Positions 36,703 to 44,274 of a DNA stretch of 64,000 bases are shown piece by piece; position 1 is the stretch's first letter; each line of letters starts with the position of its first letter. Under the pieces are notes generated by a model, which had not been told where the DNA came from, ran no database searches, and worked only from the letters and a program-made list of their open reading frames with translations. The DNA is from Xanthobacter sp. NM-59. Lineage in GTDB: Bacteria > Pseudomonadota > Alphaproteobacteria > Rhizobiales > Xanthobacteraceae. The stretch lies in assembly GCF_021401125.1 (NCBI RefSeq), contig NZ_JACBFQ010000006.1:186001-250000 (forward strand), read 5' to 3'. A program made the position numbers and the translations under genes.

Positions 36703-38418
36703 GTGACCATCATCACCAATGTCCAAGACGGTGCCGGGACTGAGGGGCGACTGCATCGCTCCATCAGCTGGACCGGCGCCTTCTGGGTCGCGAGCGGCGT
36801 TCCCGCCCTCGTGCTGTTCTCCATCGGCGGCATCGCCGGCATGACGGGGACGCTCTCGTTCCTGATCTGGGGCATCTCCATCGGCATGGGCTTCATCCAG
36901 TCCTTCATCTATGCCGAGATCGCCGGCCTGTTTCCCAACAAGTCCGGCGGCGCCTCCATCTATGGCGCGGCGGCCTGGGTGCGCTATGTGAAGCTGGTGG
37001 CGCCGCTCTCGGTGTGGTGCAACTGGTTCGCCTGGAGCCCGGTGCTCTCGCTGGGCTGCTCCATCGCCGCGGCCTACATCCTCAACGCCCTCGCCCCGGT
37101 TCCGGCGCTGAACAGCCCGGAGGTGGCCCAGTGGCTCACCGTGCATGGCGCCAGCCTCGCCGGCACCGAGGCCGAGAAGGCCGCCGCCGCTGTTGCCGCG
37201 CTGACGCCCCACATCCGTGACTGGACGCTGATGACCCATGCCATCGGCCCGGTGTCGTTCTCCCTCAATGCCGCCTTCTTCGTGGGTGCGGCGCTCATGC
37301 TGCTGGTGTTCGCCATCCAGCATCGCGGCATCCTGGGCACAGCCAATGTGCAGAAGTGGATCGGCCTGTCGGTGATCGTGCCCATGCTGGTGGTGGGCAT
37401 CGTGCCCCTGCTGACGGGACAGGTGAACTGGAGCAACTTTTCGCCGCTGGTGCCGCTGGCCGCCGCCGGGGCGCCGGACGCGGGCAGCTGGAATATTCCC
37501 GGCTGGACGCTGGTGCTCGGCGGCCTGTTCATCGCCGCCTGGTCCACCTACGGCTTCGAAACCGCCGTGTGCTACACGGGCGAATTCCGCAATCCCGAGC
37601 GCGACACCTTCAAGGCCATCTTCTATTCGGGCCTTCTGTGCCTCGCTTTGTTCATCCTGGTGCCGTTCACCTTCCAGGGTGTTCTGGGCCTCGGCGGCAT
37701 GCTCGATCCGGCCATCGTCGACGGCTCCGGCGTCGCCCAGGCCATGGCCCACATGGTGGGCGGCGGCAAGATCGTCGAGAGCGTGCTCGTCATGCTGATG
37801 ATCCTGGCGCTGATGCTCTCCATCATGACCGCCATGGCCGGCTCCTCGCGCACCCTCTACCAGGGCGCGGTGGACGGCTGGCTGCCCCGCTACCTCGACC
37901 ATGTGAACGAGCACGGCGCGCCCACCCGCGCCATGTGGACCGACCTGTGGTTCAACATCGTGCTCCTGGCCATCGCCTGCGCCGACAGCACCAGCTTCTT
38001 CTTCGTGCTGGCGGTGGCGAATGTGGGCTACATCATCTTCAACTTCCTGAACCTGAACTCCGGCTGGATCCACCGCATCGACAGCGCCCATGTGGACCGG
38101 CCCTACAAGGCGCCCACCTTCATCCTCGCCCTCGGCACCCTGTTCGCCTTTGTGAATGCGGTGTTCATGGGCGCCGGTGCCAAGGTGTGGAACCCGGTGG
38201 CCCTTTGGGCCGGGCTCATCACCGCCGCCCTCATCATCCCGGTCTTCATCTACCGGCATTACATCCAGGACGGCGGCAAGTTCCCGCATGAGACCTTCGA
38301 GGATCTGACCATCGGCGACGGCAAGCACACGCAGAAGCGTGCCGGCATGCTGCCCTACCTCGCACTCGTCGCCGGACTTGTGGTGGTGCTCGCCTCCAAC
38401 TGGCTGTTCCAGCTCTGA
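36703..38418 (+). CDS. APC-superfamily amino acid/amine permease
   Basis: A 571-residue permease with about 12-13 hydrophobic segments. The first helices carry SWTGAFWVASGVPALVLFSIGG and the conserved GLFPNKSGGASIYGAA; the C-terminal 30 residues form another hydrophobic segment. This is a large APC-type carrier for an amino acid or quaternary/methylated amine. GTG start with GAGGA about 5 bases upstream. It lies between the dgc/etf genes and the GcvT-like gene, so it probably brings in the substrate of DgcA or a product-related amine. Confidence 0.85.
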   Translation: MTIITNVQDGAGTEGRLHRSISWTGAFWVASGVPALVLFSIGGIAGMTGTLSFLIWGISIGMGFIQSFIYAEIAGLFPNKSGGASIYGAAAWVRYVKLVAPLSVWCNWFAWSPVLSLGCSIAAAYILNALAPVPALNSPEVAQWLTVHGASLAGTEAEKAAAAVAALTPHIRDWTLMTHAIGPVSFSLNAAFFVGAALMLLVFAIQHRGILGTANVQKWIGLSVIVPMLVVGIVPLLTGQVNWSNFSPLVPLAAAGAPDAGSWNIPGWTLVLGGLFIAAWSTYGFETAVCYTGEFRNPERDTFKAIFYSGLLCLALFILVPFTFQGVLGLGGMLDPAIVDGSGVAQAMAHMVGGGKIVESVLVMLMILALMLSIMTAMAGSSRTLYQGAVDGWLPRYLDHVNEHGAPTRAMWTDLWFNIVLLAIACADSTSFFFVLAVANVGYIIFNFLNLNSGWIHRIDSAHVDRPYKAPTFILALGTLFAFVNAVFMGAGAKVWNPVALWAGLITAALIIPVFIYRHYIQDGGKFPHETFEDLTIGDGKHTQKRAGMLPYLALVAGLVVVLASNWLFQL

Positions 38419-38423
38419 CGCCG

Positions 38424-38449
38424 CGCGGCCCGGTGCCCGCCGGGCCGCG
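38424..38449 (+). terminator. Hairpin after the APC permease
   Basis: Stem CGCGGCCCGG / CCGGGCCGCG with a 6-base loop, 6 bases after the stop and 36 bases before the next gene. No T-run; more likely an mRNA-stabilising or partial terminator hairpin. Confidence 0.45.
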
Positions 38450-38484
38450 AGACCTCCCCTCATTCCTCAAGAAGGATGCCCCGC

Positions 38485-39624
38485 ATGACCGCCGGCACCC
38501 CTGCCTATTCTCGCCTGTCCGCCCTCTCCGACCGCCATCGCGCCCTCGGCACCACCTTCGAGGCGGCATGGAACGACATGCCCGTGCCGCAGAACTACGC
38601 GACCGACCCCGATGACGAGGTGATCGCCGTGCGTACCGCCGCCGGCCTGTTCGACGTCTCCGCCCTGCGCATCATCGATGTCTCGGGCAGCGACGCACTG
38701 GCCGTGCTGGAGGAGCTGTTCACCTCCGATATCGCCAGCATCGCGCCCGGGGCCGCCTCCCTCACCGGGCTGCTGGACGAAAACGGCAGCCTCATCGACG
38801 ACGTGCTCGTCTATTGCGACGGGCCGAACGCCTATCGCGTGTCCCACGGCAGCGGCTGCCTGGAAGACCTGCTGCCAGCCGCGGCGGCGGGGCGCGACGT
38901 CACCTTCCGCAAGGACGATGACGTGCATATGCTGTCCTTCCAGGGCCCGAAGGCGCTCGACATCCTGGCCCCGCACACCGGATTCGACCTGAAAACCCTG
39001 CCCTATTTCGGGCACCGGCGAACCACCCTGTTCGGCCGCCCGGTTTCCATCGCGCGGGGCGGCTATTCGGGCGAGCGCGGCTACGAGGTCTCCTGCGCTT
39101 CAACCGATGCCGTCTTCATGTGGGATTCCATACTGGAAGCGGGGCGCCCGCACGGGGCTATGGCGGTTTCCTGGTCCTGCCTCGACATCGTTCGGGTGGA
39201 AGGCGCGCTGCTGTTCTACCCCTATGATATGCCGGAGGGCGACACCACGCCCTGGGAGGCCGGGCTCGGCTGGACCGTCAATCCGGACAAGCCCGCCTTC
39301 CGCGGCCGCGAAGCCGTGCTGCGCCGGCGTGGACAGGAGCGGGTGGCGCAAGCGGGCATCGAGATCGACCATCACGCAGCCATCGAGCCCGGCGCCAAGC
39401 TGTTCCGCGATGGCAAGGAGGTGGGCATCGTGAATTCCACCACCTACAGCCGCTATCTCATGCGCTCCCTGGCGCTGGTGCATGTGGCGCCCGAGCTTTC
39501 CGCCTTCGGCACGGAGCTGGAAGTGCGTGGCGCCGAGGGCCGCTTCCCCGCGCGGGTGGTGAAGACGCCGTTCTATGACCCACTGCGCCTGCGCACCCAC
39601 CCGCTCGCTGAACGGACGGCCTGA
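38485..39624 (+). CDS. GcvT-like aminomethyl/methyltransferase (folate-dependent)
   Basis: A 379-residue member of the glycine-cleavage T-protein fold: VRTAAGLFDVSALRIIDVSG, SLTGLLDENGSLIDDVLVY, FQGPKALDIL and the Gly/Glu motif GYSGERGYEVSCAS (folate-side residues), then LLFYPYDMPEGDTTPWEAGL. GcvT relatives move a one-carbon unit from methylated amines or sulfonium compounds to tetrahydrofolate. Next to dgcAB-etf it probably takes a methyl or methylene group from the same substrate chain. ATG 38485 has AAGGA 8 bases upstream; ATG 38476 would overlap that site. The rest of a glycine-cleavage system is absent, so it is not housekeeping GcvT. Confidence 0.85.
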   Translation: MTAGTPAYSRLSALSDRHRALGTTFEAAWNDMPVPQNYATDPDDEVIAVRTAAGLFDVSALRIIDVSGSDALAVLEELFTSDIASIAPGAASLTGLLDENGSLIDDVLVYCDGPNAYRVSHGSGCLEDLLPAAAAGRDVTFRKDDDVHMLSFQGPKALDILAPHTGFDLKTLPYFGHRRTTLFGRPVSIARGGYSGERGYEVSCASTDAVFMWDSILEAGRPHGAMAVSWSCLDIVRVEGALLFYPYDMPEGDTTPWEAGLGWTVNPDKPAFRGREAVLRRRGQERVAQAGIEIDHHAAIEPGAKLFRDGKEVGIVNSTTYSRYLMRSLALVHVAPELSAFGTELEVRGAEGRFPARVVKTPFYDPLRLRTHPLAERTA

Positions 39625-39684
39625 CCTCCCGCAGCTGCCGCGACAGGCCGAGCCGTAACCTGGGGGCTTCCTCCTGGGCAACTG

Positions 39685-39728
39685 CCGGAGAACGAGCGGG
39701 CCTCGCGCCCCTCGTCTCCGGCCTTTTC
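39685..39728 (+). terminator. Terminator after the GcvT-like gene
   Basis: Stem CCGGAGA-A-CGAG / CTCGTCTCCGG with one bulged A and an inner GGGC/GCCC pairing, followed by CCTTTTCC. Position 60 bases after the stop fits a transcript end. Confidence 0.6.
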
Positions 39729-39982
39729 CCGCCCCAAGCCGTACCGTGGCGCAACAAATTCCGCCGCGGAGAAATACAATCGCTTCGCGCGCGCGAGATG
39801 TGTCGCCGACGCGCGCAATGAAATCAATGCATGCAACTGGAAAACAACCAGATTGCACCGCAATATCAATCAGATGTACGGAGCATGATGACGCAAGGTC
39901 CGCATTGCCACGGGGCTGCCTCTCCGCTTTACTCCAGTCGGAAGAATTCAAATGTATTCACATGCCGGCTGGAGCGTAGGGC
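39729..39982 (+). promoter_or_regulatory. Leader of the LuxR-type regulator gene
   Basis: 254 bases, locally AT-richer (AATGAAATCAATGCATGC, AACAACCAG, GAATTCAAATGTATTC). It should hold the promoter of the regulator gene; no clear palindrome was identified. Confidence 0.35.
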
Positions 39983-41074
39983 ATGGCAGAACCGCTTCCC
40001 CTTCGGCCGCCTTCCGCACTTGGGCGATACAGCGCCGTGCCGCTGAACAGTCCGGAGTGGTTCGCGCACGTGGGGCAGGTTGCCCGTGTGATTGGCAGCG
40101 ACCGCTTCCATCGCGAGCTGGTCGAGCTGTTCGGAGCGGCCATCGATCACGATGCGTGCTGGATCATCCGCTATTCCCGCGTCGCACCGCCTGACGTGCT
40201 TTTCACCAAGAACGTGGCGAGCGATATCGTCGCTTATTATACCAACATCTACGCCTCGGTCGACCCGTTTTCCGAGTATTGGCGAAATAATGGCAACCCT
40301 GGCGTGCTGCAGCTCAACGACGTGCGCTCCCCCGGTCGCGCGTGGGACATGTACCACAAGGTTTTCCAGACCGTGGCCAACATCTCGGACGAACTGGGCA
40401 TCTTTTTCTCGACCGTTGGCCACTGCTGCTTCGGCCTGTTCCTGGAACGGGAGACCGGCCGCTTCTCGCCCGGGGACATCGAGCGGGCGCGGCTGATTTT
40501 TCCCATGCTGGAGGGTTTCCACCGCTCGCACCTCGGCTCGCTGTTCAACAATCTGCGCAATCTGCGCGGGCCGCAGGTCGAAGGCTTCATCACCCGCCCG
40601 ACCCTCATCAAGGACCGCTTCGGAGTGGATGTCTTCTCCAACGAGGCATGGCAAAAGGCCGCCGCGAGCGAGCCCGCATTGACTCTCGTGACCGAGGAAC
40701 TGCACGCCGCCGGCGCCACCGCGCCACGGGCGTTGCCGCAATTCACCGTGAAGGTGGAAGCGTTCGACCGCGACTTTCCCCTGGCCCCCGGCGGGCGCAT
40801 GTACGTGCTGGACACCACCGCGGCCCGGCCCGTGGAGGACCCCGACCGCCTGCTGGAAGAAGCGCTTAAGATCTTCACCCCGCGTGAGAGGGAAATTCTG
40901 CTGCTGCTCATGAACGGTGAAACCACCGGCGGCATCGCGCAGAAGCTCAACCTCAGCAAGGGCACCATCAAGAACTGCCGCCTGCGCATGTATCGCAAGA
41001 CCGGGGTGGGCTCAGAACGCGCGCTGGTGAAGCACGTGATGCAGCACCTCGACCCGCGCCACGAGGCCGGATAG
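39983..41074 (+). CDS. LuxR-family transcriptional regulator
   Basis: A 363-residue regulator. The C-terminal GerE/LuxR HTH (about residues 298-355) reads FTPREREILLLLMNGETTGG and AQKLNLSKGTIKNCRLRMYRK. The N-terminal 290 residues are a sensor part of unknown ligand (WFAHVGQVARVIGSDRFHRE, IDHDACWIIRYSRVAPPDVL, YASVDPFSEYWRN), resembling regulators found beside choline/betaine and methylamine genes in Alphaproteobacteria. It is a candidate activator of the dgc locus just upstream. GGAG lies 8 bases before the ATG. Confidence 0.85.
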   Translation: MAEPLPLRPPSALGRYSAVPLNSPEWFAHVGQVARVIGSDRFHRELVELFGAAIDHDACWIIRYSRVAPPDVLFTKNVASDIVAYYTNIYASVDPFSEYWRNNGNPGVLQLNDVRSPGRAWDMYHKVFQTVANISDELGIFFSTVGHCCFGLFLERETGRFSPGDIERARLIFPMLEGFHRSHLGSLFNNLRNLRGPQVEGFITRPTLIKDRFGVDVFSNEAWQKAAASEPALTLVTEELHAAGATAPRALPQFTVKVEAFDRDFPLAPGGRMYVLDTTAARPVEDPDRLLEEALKIFTPREREILLLLMNGETTGGIAQKLNLSKGTIKNCRLRMYRKTGVGSERALVKHVMQHLDPRHEAG

Positions 41075-41102
41075 GTCCCGAGCAAGTCGCAACCGGCGAC
41101 GC

Positions 41103-41885
41103 TCAGCGCTCTCCGGCACAGCTGGCGAGAGCACGCGGAAGCACGACGGCGAGGCGCTCCGCCCATGCTCTCTGCTCTTCCGCGCGGGCGATGAGATCCT
41201 GCCGAATCTCGATGCCCACGTGCAGCGCCCCGCGCTGCTCGCCGTGCACGGGGATCGTCCAGTCCGTGTCGTCTCCCACATCATAGGGCTCGTTGTCGCC
41301 CACCGGGAAATCGGCCTCGCCGCGCAGGTGCGCCAGCATCGCATGGGCCAGCCTGCTGTCGCGATTGTGGAGCAGGCCCACATGCCAGGGGCGCGCGACA
41401 CCTCCAAAAACCGGGGTGAAACTGTGCATGGCGATGAGGACCGCCGGCACCCGCTGGGCCCGCCGGCGATCGAGCTCGGCTGAGATGCGGCCGTGATAGG
41501 GCGCGAAAATCTCCTCTTCGCGCGCGCGCCGGGCCGCTATGTCCAGCGAGCGGTTGCCCGGAACCGGGGTCCCGTCGCTGATCTCCGGAATTGACTGCCC
41601 GCTGCCGGGCGGGCGGTTGCAATCAATGACGAGGCGGGAATAGTTCTGTTGTATGAGCGGCGCATCAAGCAGGTCTGACAACAACCGGCAGACCCCGGCT
41701 ATGCCGAGATCCCACGCGATGTGGCGTTCACGGTCCCCCTCGGAAAGGCCAAGCGTGCCGAGCGACCCTGGAAGGCCGTTACCCGCATGATCCGAAACAA
41801 TGACGAACTCGGATCGGCCATTGGCATTGAACACCGAAACCGGCGACATATCGCCCGCCGCCAGCACAGACAGATTTACGCTCAC
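41103..41885 (-). CDS. N-formylglutamate amidohydrolase
   Basis: A 260-residue member of the N-formylglutamate amidohydrolase family: FVIVSDHAGNGLPG, RERHIAWDLGIAGVCR, QNYSRLVIDCNRPP, LIAMHSFTPVF, RPWHVGLLHNRDSRLA and the C-terminal ALHVGIEIRQDLI. The DHAG, HSFTP and IEIRQD motifs include the likely metal-binding residues. It would release glutamate and formate, a step in one histidine-degradation route, or act on a related N-formyl compound; no other hut genes are present. GTG 41885 with AGGGG about 8 bases upstream is the preferred start; ATG 41951 and ATG 41849 are alternatives. It converges on the LuxR gene. Confidence 0.87.
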   Translation of the reverse strand: MSVNLSVLAAGDMSPVSVFNANGRSEFVIVSDHAGNGLPGSLGTLGLSEGDRERHIAWDLGIAGVCRLLSDLLDAPLIQQNYSRLVIDCNRPPGSGQSIPEISDGTPVPGNRSLDIAARRAREEEIFAPYHGRISAELDRRRAQRVPAVLIAMHSFTPVFGGVARPWHVGLLHNRDSRLAHAMLAHLRGEADFPVGDNEPYDVGDDTDWTIPVHGEQRGALHVGIEIRQDLIARAEEQRAWAERLAVVLPRALASCAGER

Positions 41886-41986
41886 GTCCCGCGCCCCTTT
41901 CGGCACCACGCCGCACCCGAGTCCCGACGCTTTAGCGCCGCACCGATACACCCGATCCCCTCGGGCCGCCCACGACAGAGGTTCAG

Positions 41987-42793
41987 ATGCTCATTCACGC
42001 CGGCTATGAGATTTCCTACACCTGTCCGCAGCCCACGCCCATGATCCTCACATTGAGCGTGCACCCCTCGCGAATCTACGATCTGGAGAGCCTCGACCGC
42101 GTGCTGTTCGATCCACCGCTCACGGCCAACACCTATCATGACAGCTTCGGCAATTTCTGCCACGTCATCGAAGCCCCGGCGGGCCAGCTGACCATGCACA
42201 CCGACTTCGTTATCCGCGATGGCGGCCGACCGGACGAGGTGGCGCCGGACGCCCCGCAGCACCCGCTTAGCGCGCTGCCGGTGGACGTGCTCATGTTCCT
42301 TCTGGGCAGCCGCTATTGCGAGACGGACCGGCTGTCGGCGACCGCGTGGTCGCTGTTCGGTCATTTGCCCAAGGGCTGGCCCCTCGTCCAGGCCATCTGT
42401 GATTTCGTCCATTCGCATGTGGCCTTCGATTATGCCCATGCGAGCCCGCTGAAATCCGCCTTCGACGTCTACACCCAGAGGCAGGGCGTCTGCCGCGATT
42501 TTGCCCATCTCGCCATTACCTTTTGCCGCTGCATGAACATCCCCGCACGCTACTGCACCGGCTATCTCGGCGATATCGGCGTGCCGCCCGATCCCGCACC
42601 CATGGACTTCAGCGCGTGGTTCGAGGTGTATCTCGGCGGGCGGTGGTACACATTCGACGCACGGCACAACACTCCGCGCATCGGCCGCATCCTGATGGCG
42701 CGCGGGCGCGACGCCACCGACGTGGCCATGGTCACGACATTCGGGCCTTCGACCCTCACCGGCTTCAGGGTCGTGACCGCAGAAGCAGCCTGA
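41987..42793 (+). CDS. Transglutaminase-like cysteine peptidase-fold protein
   Basis: A 268-residue transglutaminase-like protein. The N-terminal bacterial Tg domain spans about 1-110, the core about 130-225. The catalytic Cys is in RQGVCRDFAHLAITFCR and the Asp region in WYTFDARHNTPRIGRI. The usual His of the HAW motif is replaced: the sequence reads PMDFSAWFEVYLGG, with Ser where many relatives have His; DARHN offers another His. I am not sure whether Ser is normal in this subgroup. No signal peptide is seen. AGAGG precedes the ATG. Divergent from the N-formylglutamate amidohydrolase gene, about 100 bases between starts. Confidence 0.85.
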   Translation: MLIHAGYEISYTCPQPTPMILTLSVHPSRIYDLESLDRVLFDPPLTANTYHDSFGNFCHVIEAPAGQLTMHTDFVIRDGGRPDEVAPDAPQHPLSALPVDVLMFLLGSRYCETDRLSATAWSLFGHLPKGWPLVQAICDFVHSHVAFDYAHASPLKSAFDVYTQRQGVCRDFAHLAITFCRCMNIPARYCTGYLGDIGVPPDPAPMDFSAWFEVYLGGRWYTFDARHNTPRIGRILMARGRDATDVAMVTTFGPSTLTGFRVVTAEAA

Positions 42794-42931
42794 GCAGGTC
42801 CACGGATCGTCTCCACTGTCGCCTTGGAGGCGCATCCGCTCTATACCTGCGCGACCGGCTTCGGCCGGGCATTCGAGCGAACGGTCATCAGGTGGCCGGG
42901 GATTCGGAGCCACGATCGGATTGGATATCTT

Positions 42932-43186
42932 TTGCAGGTTCTCGTCAGAGACAACAATATCGAGCAGGCCCTCAAAGTGCTCAAGAAGCGCATGCAGCGC
43001 GAGGGTGTCTTCCGTGAAATGAAGCAGCGACGTGCCTTTGAGAAGCCCTCCGAGCGGCGGGTGCGCGAACACGCAGAAGCGGTCCGCCGCCATCGCAAGG
43101 CGGCGCGCAAGAAGGCCCAATATGATGGCTTGATTGCAGGCCCCAAGCGCCGCGCAAAGAAGCCCGCAGCAGCGGCCAGCCGTTGA
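42932..43186 (+). CDS. rpsU: 30S ribosomal protein S21, TTG start
   Basis: An 84-residue S21 protein: [38 protein letters not shown] and a basic Lys/Arg/Ala-rich tail. S21 binds the 3' region of 16S rRNA on the small subunit during initiation. S21 proteins normally begin MQVLVRDNN, and the only codon at that place is TTG at 42932; upstream in-frame residues do not belong to the family. Only a weak GGA lies 7 bases upstream, so a rare start with a weak ribosome site suggests controlled expression. A very strong hairpin follows 9 bases after the stop. Confidence 0.92.
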   Translation: MQVLVRDNNIEQALKVLKKRMQREGVFREMKQRRAFEKPSERRVREHAEAVRRHRKAARKKAQYDGLIAGPKRRAKKPAAAASR

Positions 43187-43194
43187 GGATGCGG

Positions 43195-43225
43195 CCGGGA
43201 CGGGGCTTGCGAGGCCCCGTCCCGG
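43195..43225 (+). terminator. Strong hairpin after rpsU
   Basis: Perfect 12-bp stem CCGGGACGGGGC / GCCCCGTCCCGG with a 7-base loop, directly behind rpsU. No T-run, but strength and position fit the rpsU transcript end. Confidence 0.7.
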
Positions 43226-43332
43226 TGGACACTCACCAGCTCGTTGCCACCTACGGACTTGACCTGGAGGAAAAAACCAGGCTGCCGCCGAAATTGAATC
43301 CGCATCAGCAAGAAAATGTGTTAATAAAATGC

Positions 43333-43539
43333 ATGGATGCGAAATTTGAGAGCGGTGGCTGGGTGGAATTCGTTACTGGTTTTCAGTCACCGCGAGGGCG
43401 TTTCCGCATTGTGCGTCCGCTACCGGTGGACCAGGGAGAACCGACCTACCGGGTCAAGGGCGAAGGCGAGACATTCGAACGCGTGGCGCGAGAATCCCAA
43501 TTGCGTGGCGTCGCCAACAAGGGCGACATTTCAAATTAA
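43333..43539 (+). CDS. Small SH3-like conserved hypothetical protein
   Basis: A 68-residue protein: FESGGWVEFVTGFQSP, GRFRIVRPLPVDQGEPTYRVK and ETFERVARESQLRGV. The pattern F-x-x-G-x-x-V, then a basic strand, then TYRVK and FERVARESQL recalls small SH3-like hypothetical proteins common in Rhizobiales (from memory). ATG 43333 gives the expected N-terminus but has no good ribosome site; the frame is open further upstream through the rpsU hairpin. It lies between rpsU and the cold-shock gene. Function unknown. Confidence 0.6.
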   Translation: MDAKFESGGWVEFVTGFQSPRGRFRIVRPLPVDQGEPTYRVKGEGETFERVARESQLRGVANKGDISN

Positions 43540-43714
43540 AATTGCATCGAGCCTTGCTATCAACACAATCGCCGCCTATCTTCAGCCGACTTGAATTTGA
43601 CGGCCGGTTTTCGACGCGACCTCAGCGTCTGCTGATGACTTCCTTCAATTTCGAACTTTTGTTCCACCTGTCTTGTCAGGCGGACGCTCCATGCACGATT
43701 GAAAGGAAATCATC

Positions 43715-43924
43715 GTGAACATCGGTACGGTAAAGTGGTTCAATGCCACCAAGGGCTTCGGCTTCATTCAGCCTGACAATGGTGGACCGGATGTGTTCGT
43801 GCACATCTCCGCCGTCGAGCGCGCTGGAATGGCGTCCCTGGCCGAGGGGCAGAAGATCCAGTTCGAGCTCGTCCAGGACAAGAAGTCCGGCAAGAGCTCT
43901 GCGGGCAATCTGCAGGCTGCGTGA
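43715..43924 (+). CDS. cspA: Cold-shock protein (CspA family), GTG start
   Basis: A 69-residue CSD protein with both RNA-binding motifs: RNP1 NATKGFGFI and RNP2 [19 protein letters not shown] and [22 protein letters not shown] complete the OB fold; it binds single-stranded RNA/DNA as a chaperone. GTG 43715 has AAGGA about 9 bases upstream. The non-coding stretch from 43540 is AT-rich and may give a long 5' leader, as usual for cspA messages. Two hairpins follow the stop. Confidence 0.95.
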   Translation: MNIGTVKWFNATKGFGFIQPDNGGPDVFVHISAVERAGMASLAEGQKIQFELVQDKKSGKSSAGNLQAA

Positions 43925-43931
43925 TGCATCC

Positions 43932-44022
43932 CAATCATTGACCACGGATGTACTGGCAATGATTGTGCATTCCATGTGAAAATCATGCCGCTGAGCCGCT
44001 CCGGGTTTACCGGAGCGGCTCA
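43932..44022 (+). terminator. Two hairpins after cspA
   Basis: First: perfect arms CAATCATTG and CAATGATTG with a 16-base loop (43932-43965). Second: perfect 13-bp stem TGAGCCGCTCCGG / CCGGAGCGGCTCA with loop GTTTA (43992-44022). No T-run; the second is the likelier terminator. Confidence 0.65.
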
Positions 44023-44240
44023 CAGGCGGCGACGAAGGGGACCGGCGGCGCAGTCCCGTCCAGGATAATGACCGCCCCTGTGCGGCGCCTGGCGCGCCCT
44101 CACTATTGCCCTCCTCCCCCTGCAATGCGGGCCCGGAGGCGCCCTGCGCGCATGCGGCGGCCATCGCCTGTAAGTTTTTGACTTCATTCCCGCAGCCGTT
44201 TCGTTTTGGTGGAACCCCGCTATGATTTGCGCAGGGGGCC

Positions 44241-44256
44241 TGATCGTTTTCGATCA
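44241..44256. promoter_or_regulatory. Palindrome just upstream of the autotransporter gene
   Basis: TGATCG-TTTT-CGATCA, a perfect inverted repeat ending 18 bases before the ATG and next to the ribosome site. A regulator bound here, or the RNA hairpin itself, could block expression. Confidence 0.5.
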
Positions 44257-44274
44257 TGCCAAGGGGCGAGAATC

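Noticed and set aside
38485-39624. DMSP demethylase DmdA
   Set aside because: The GcvT fold fits, but motifs are equally those of other GcvT relatives and the dgcAB-etf context favours a methylated amine.
43183-43539. 118-codon reading of the small gene after rpsU
   Set aside because: Its first part is the rpsU terminator hairpin; the family-like sequence begins at the ATG at 43333.
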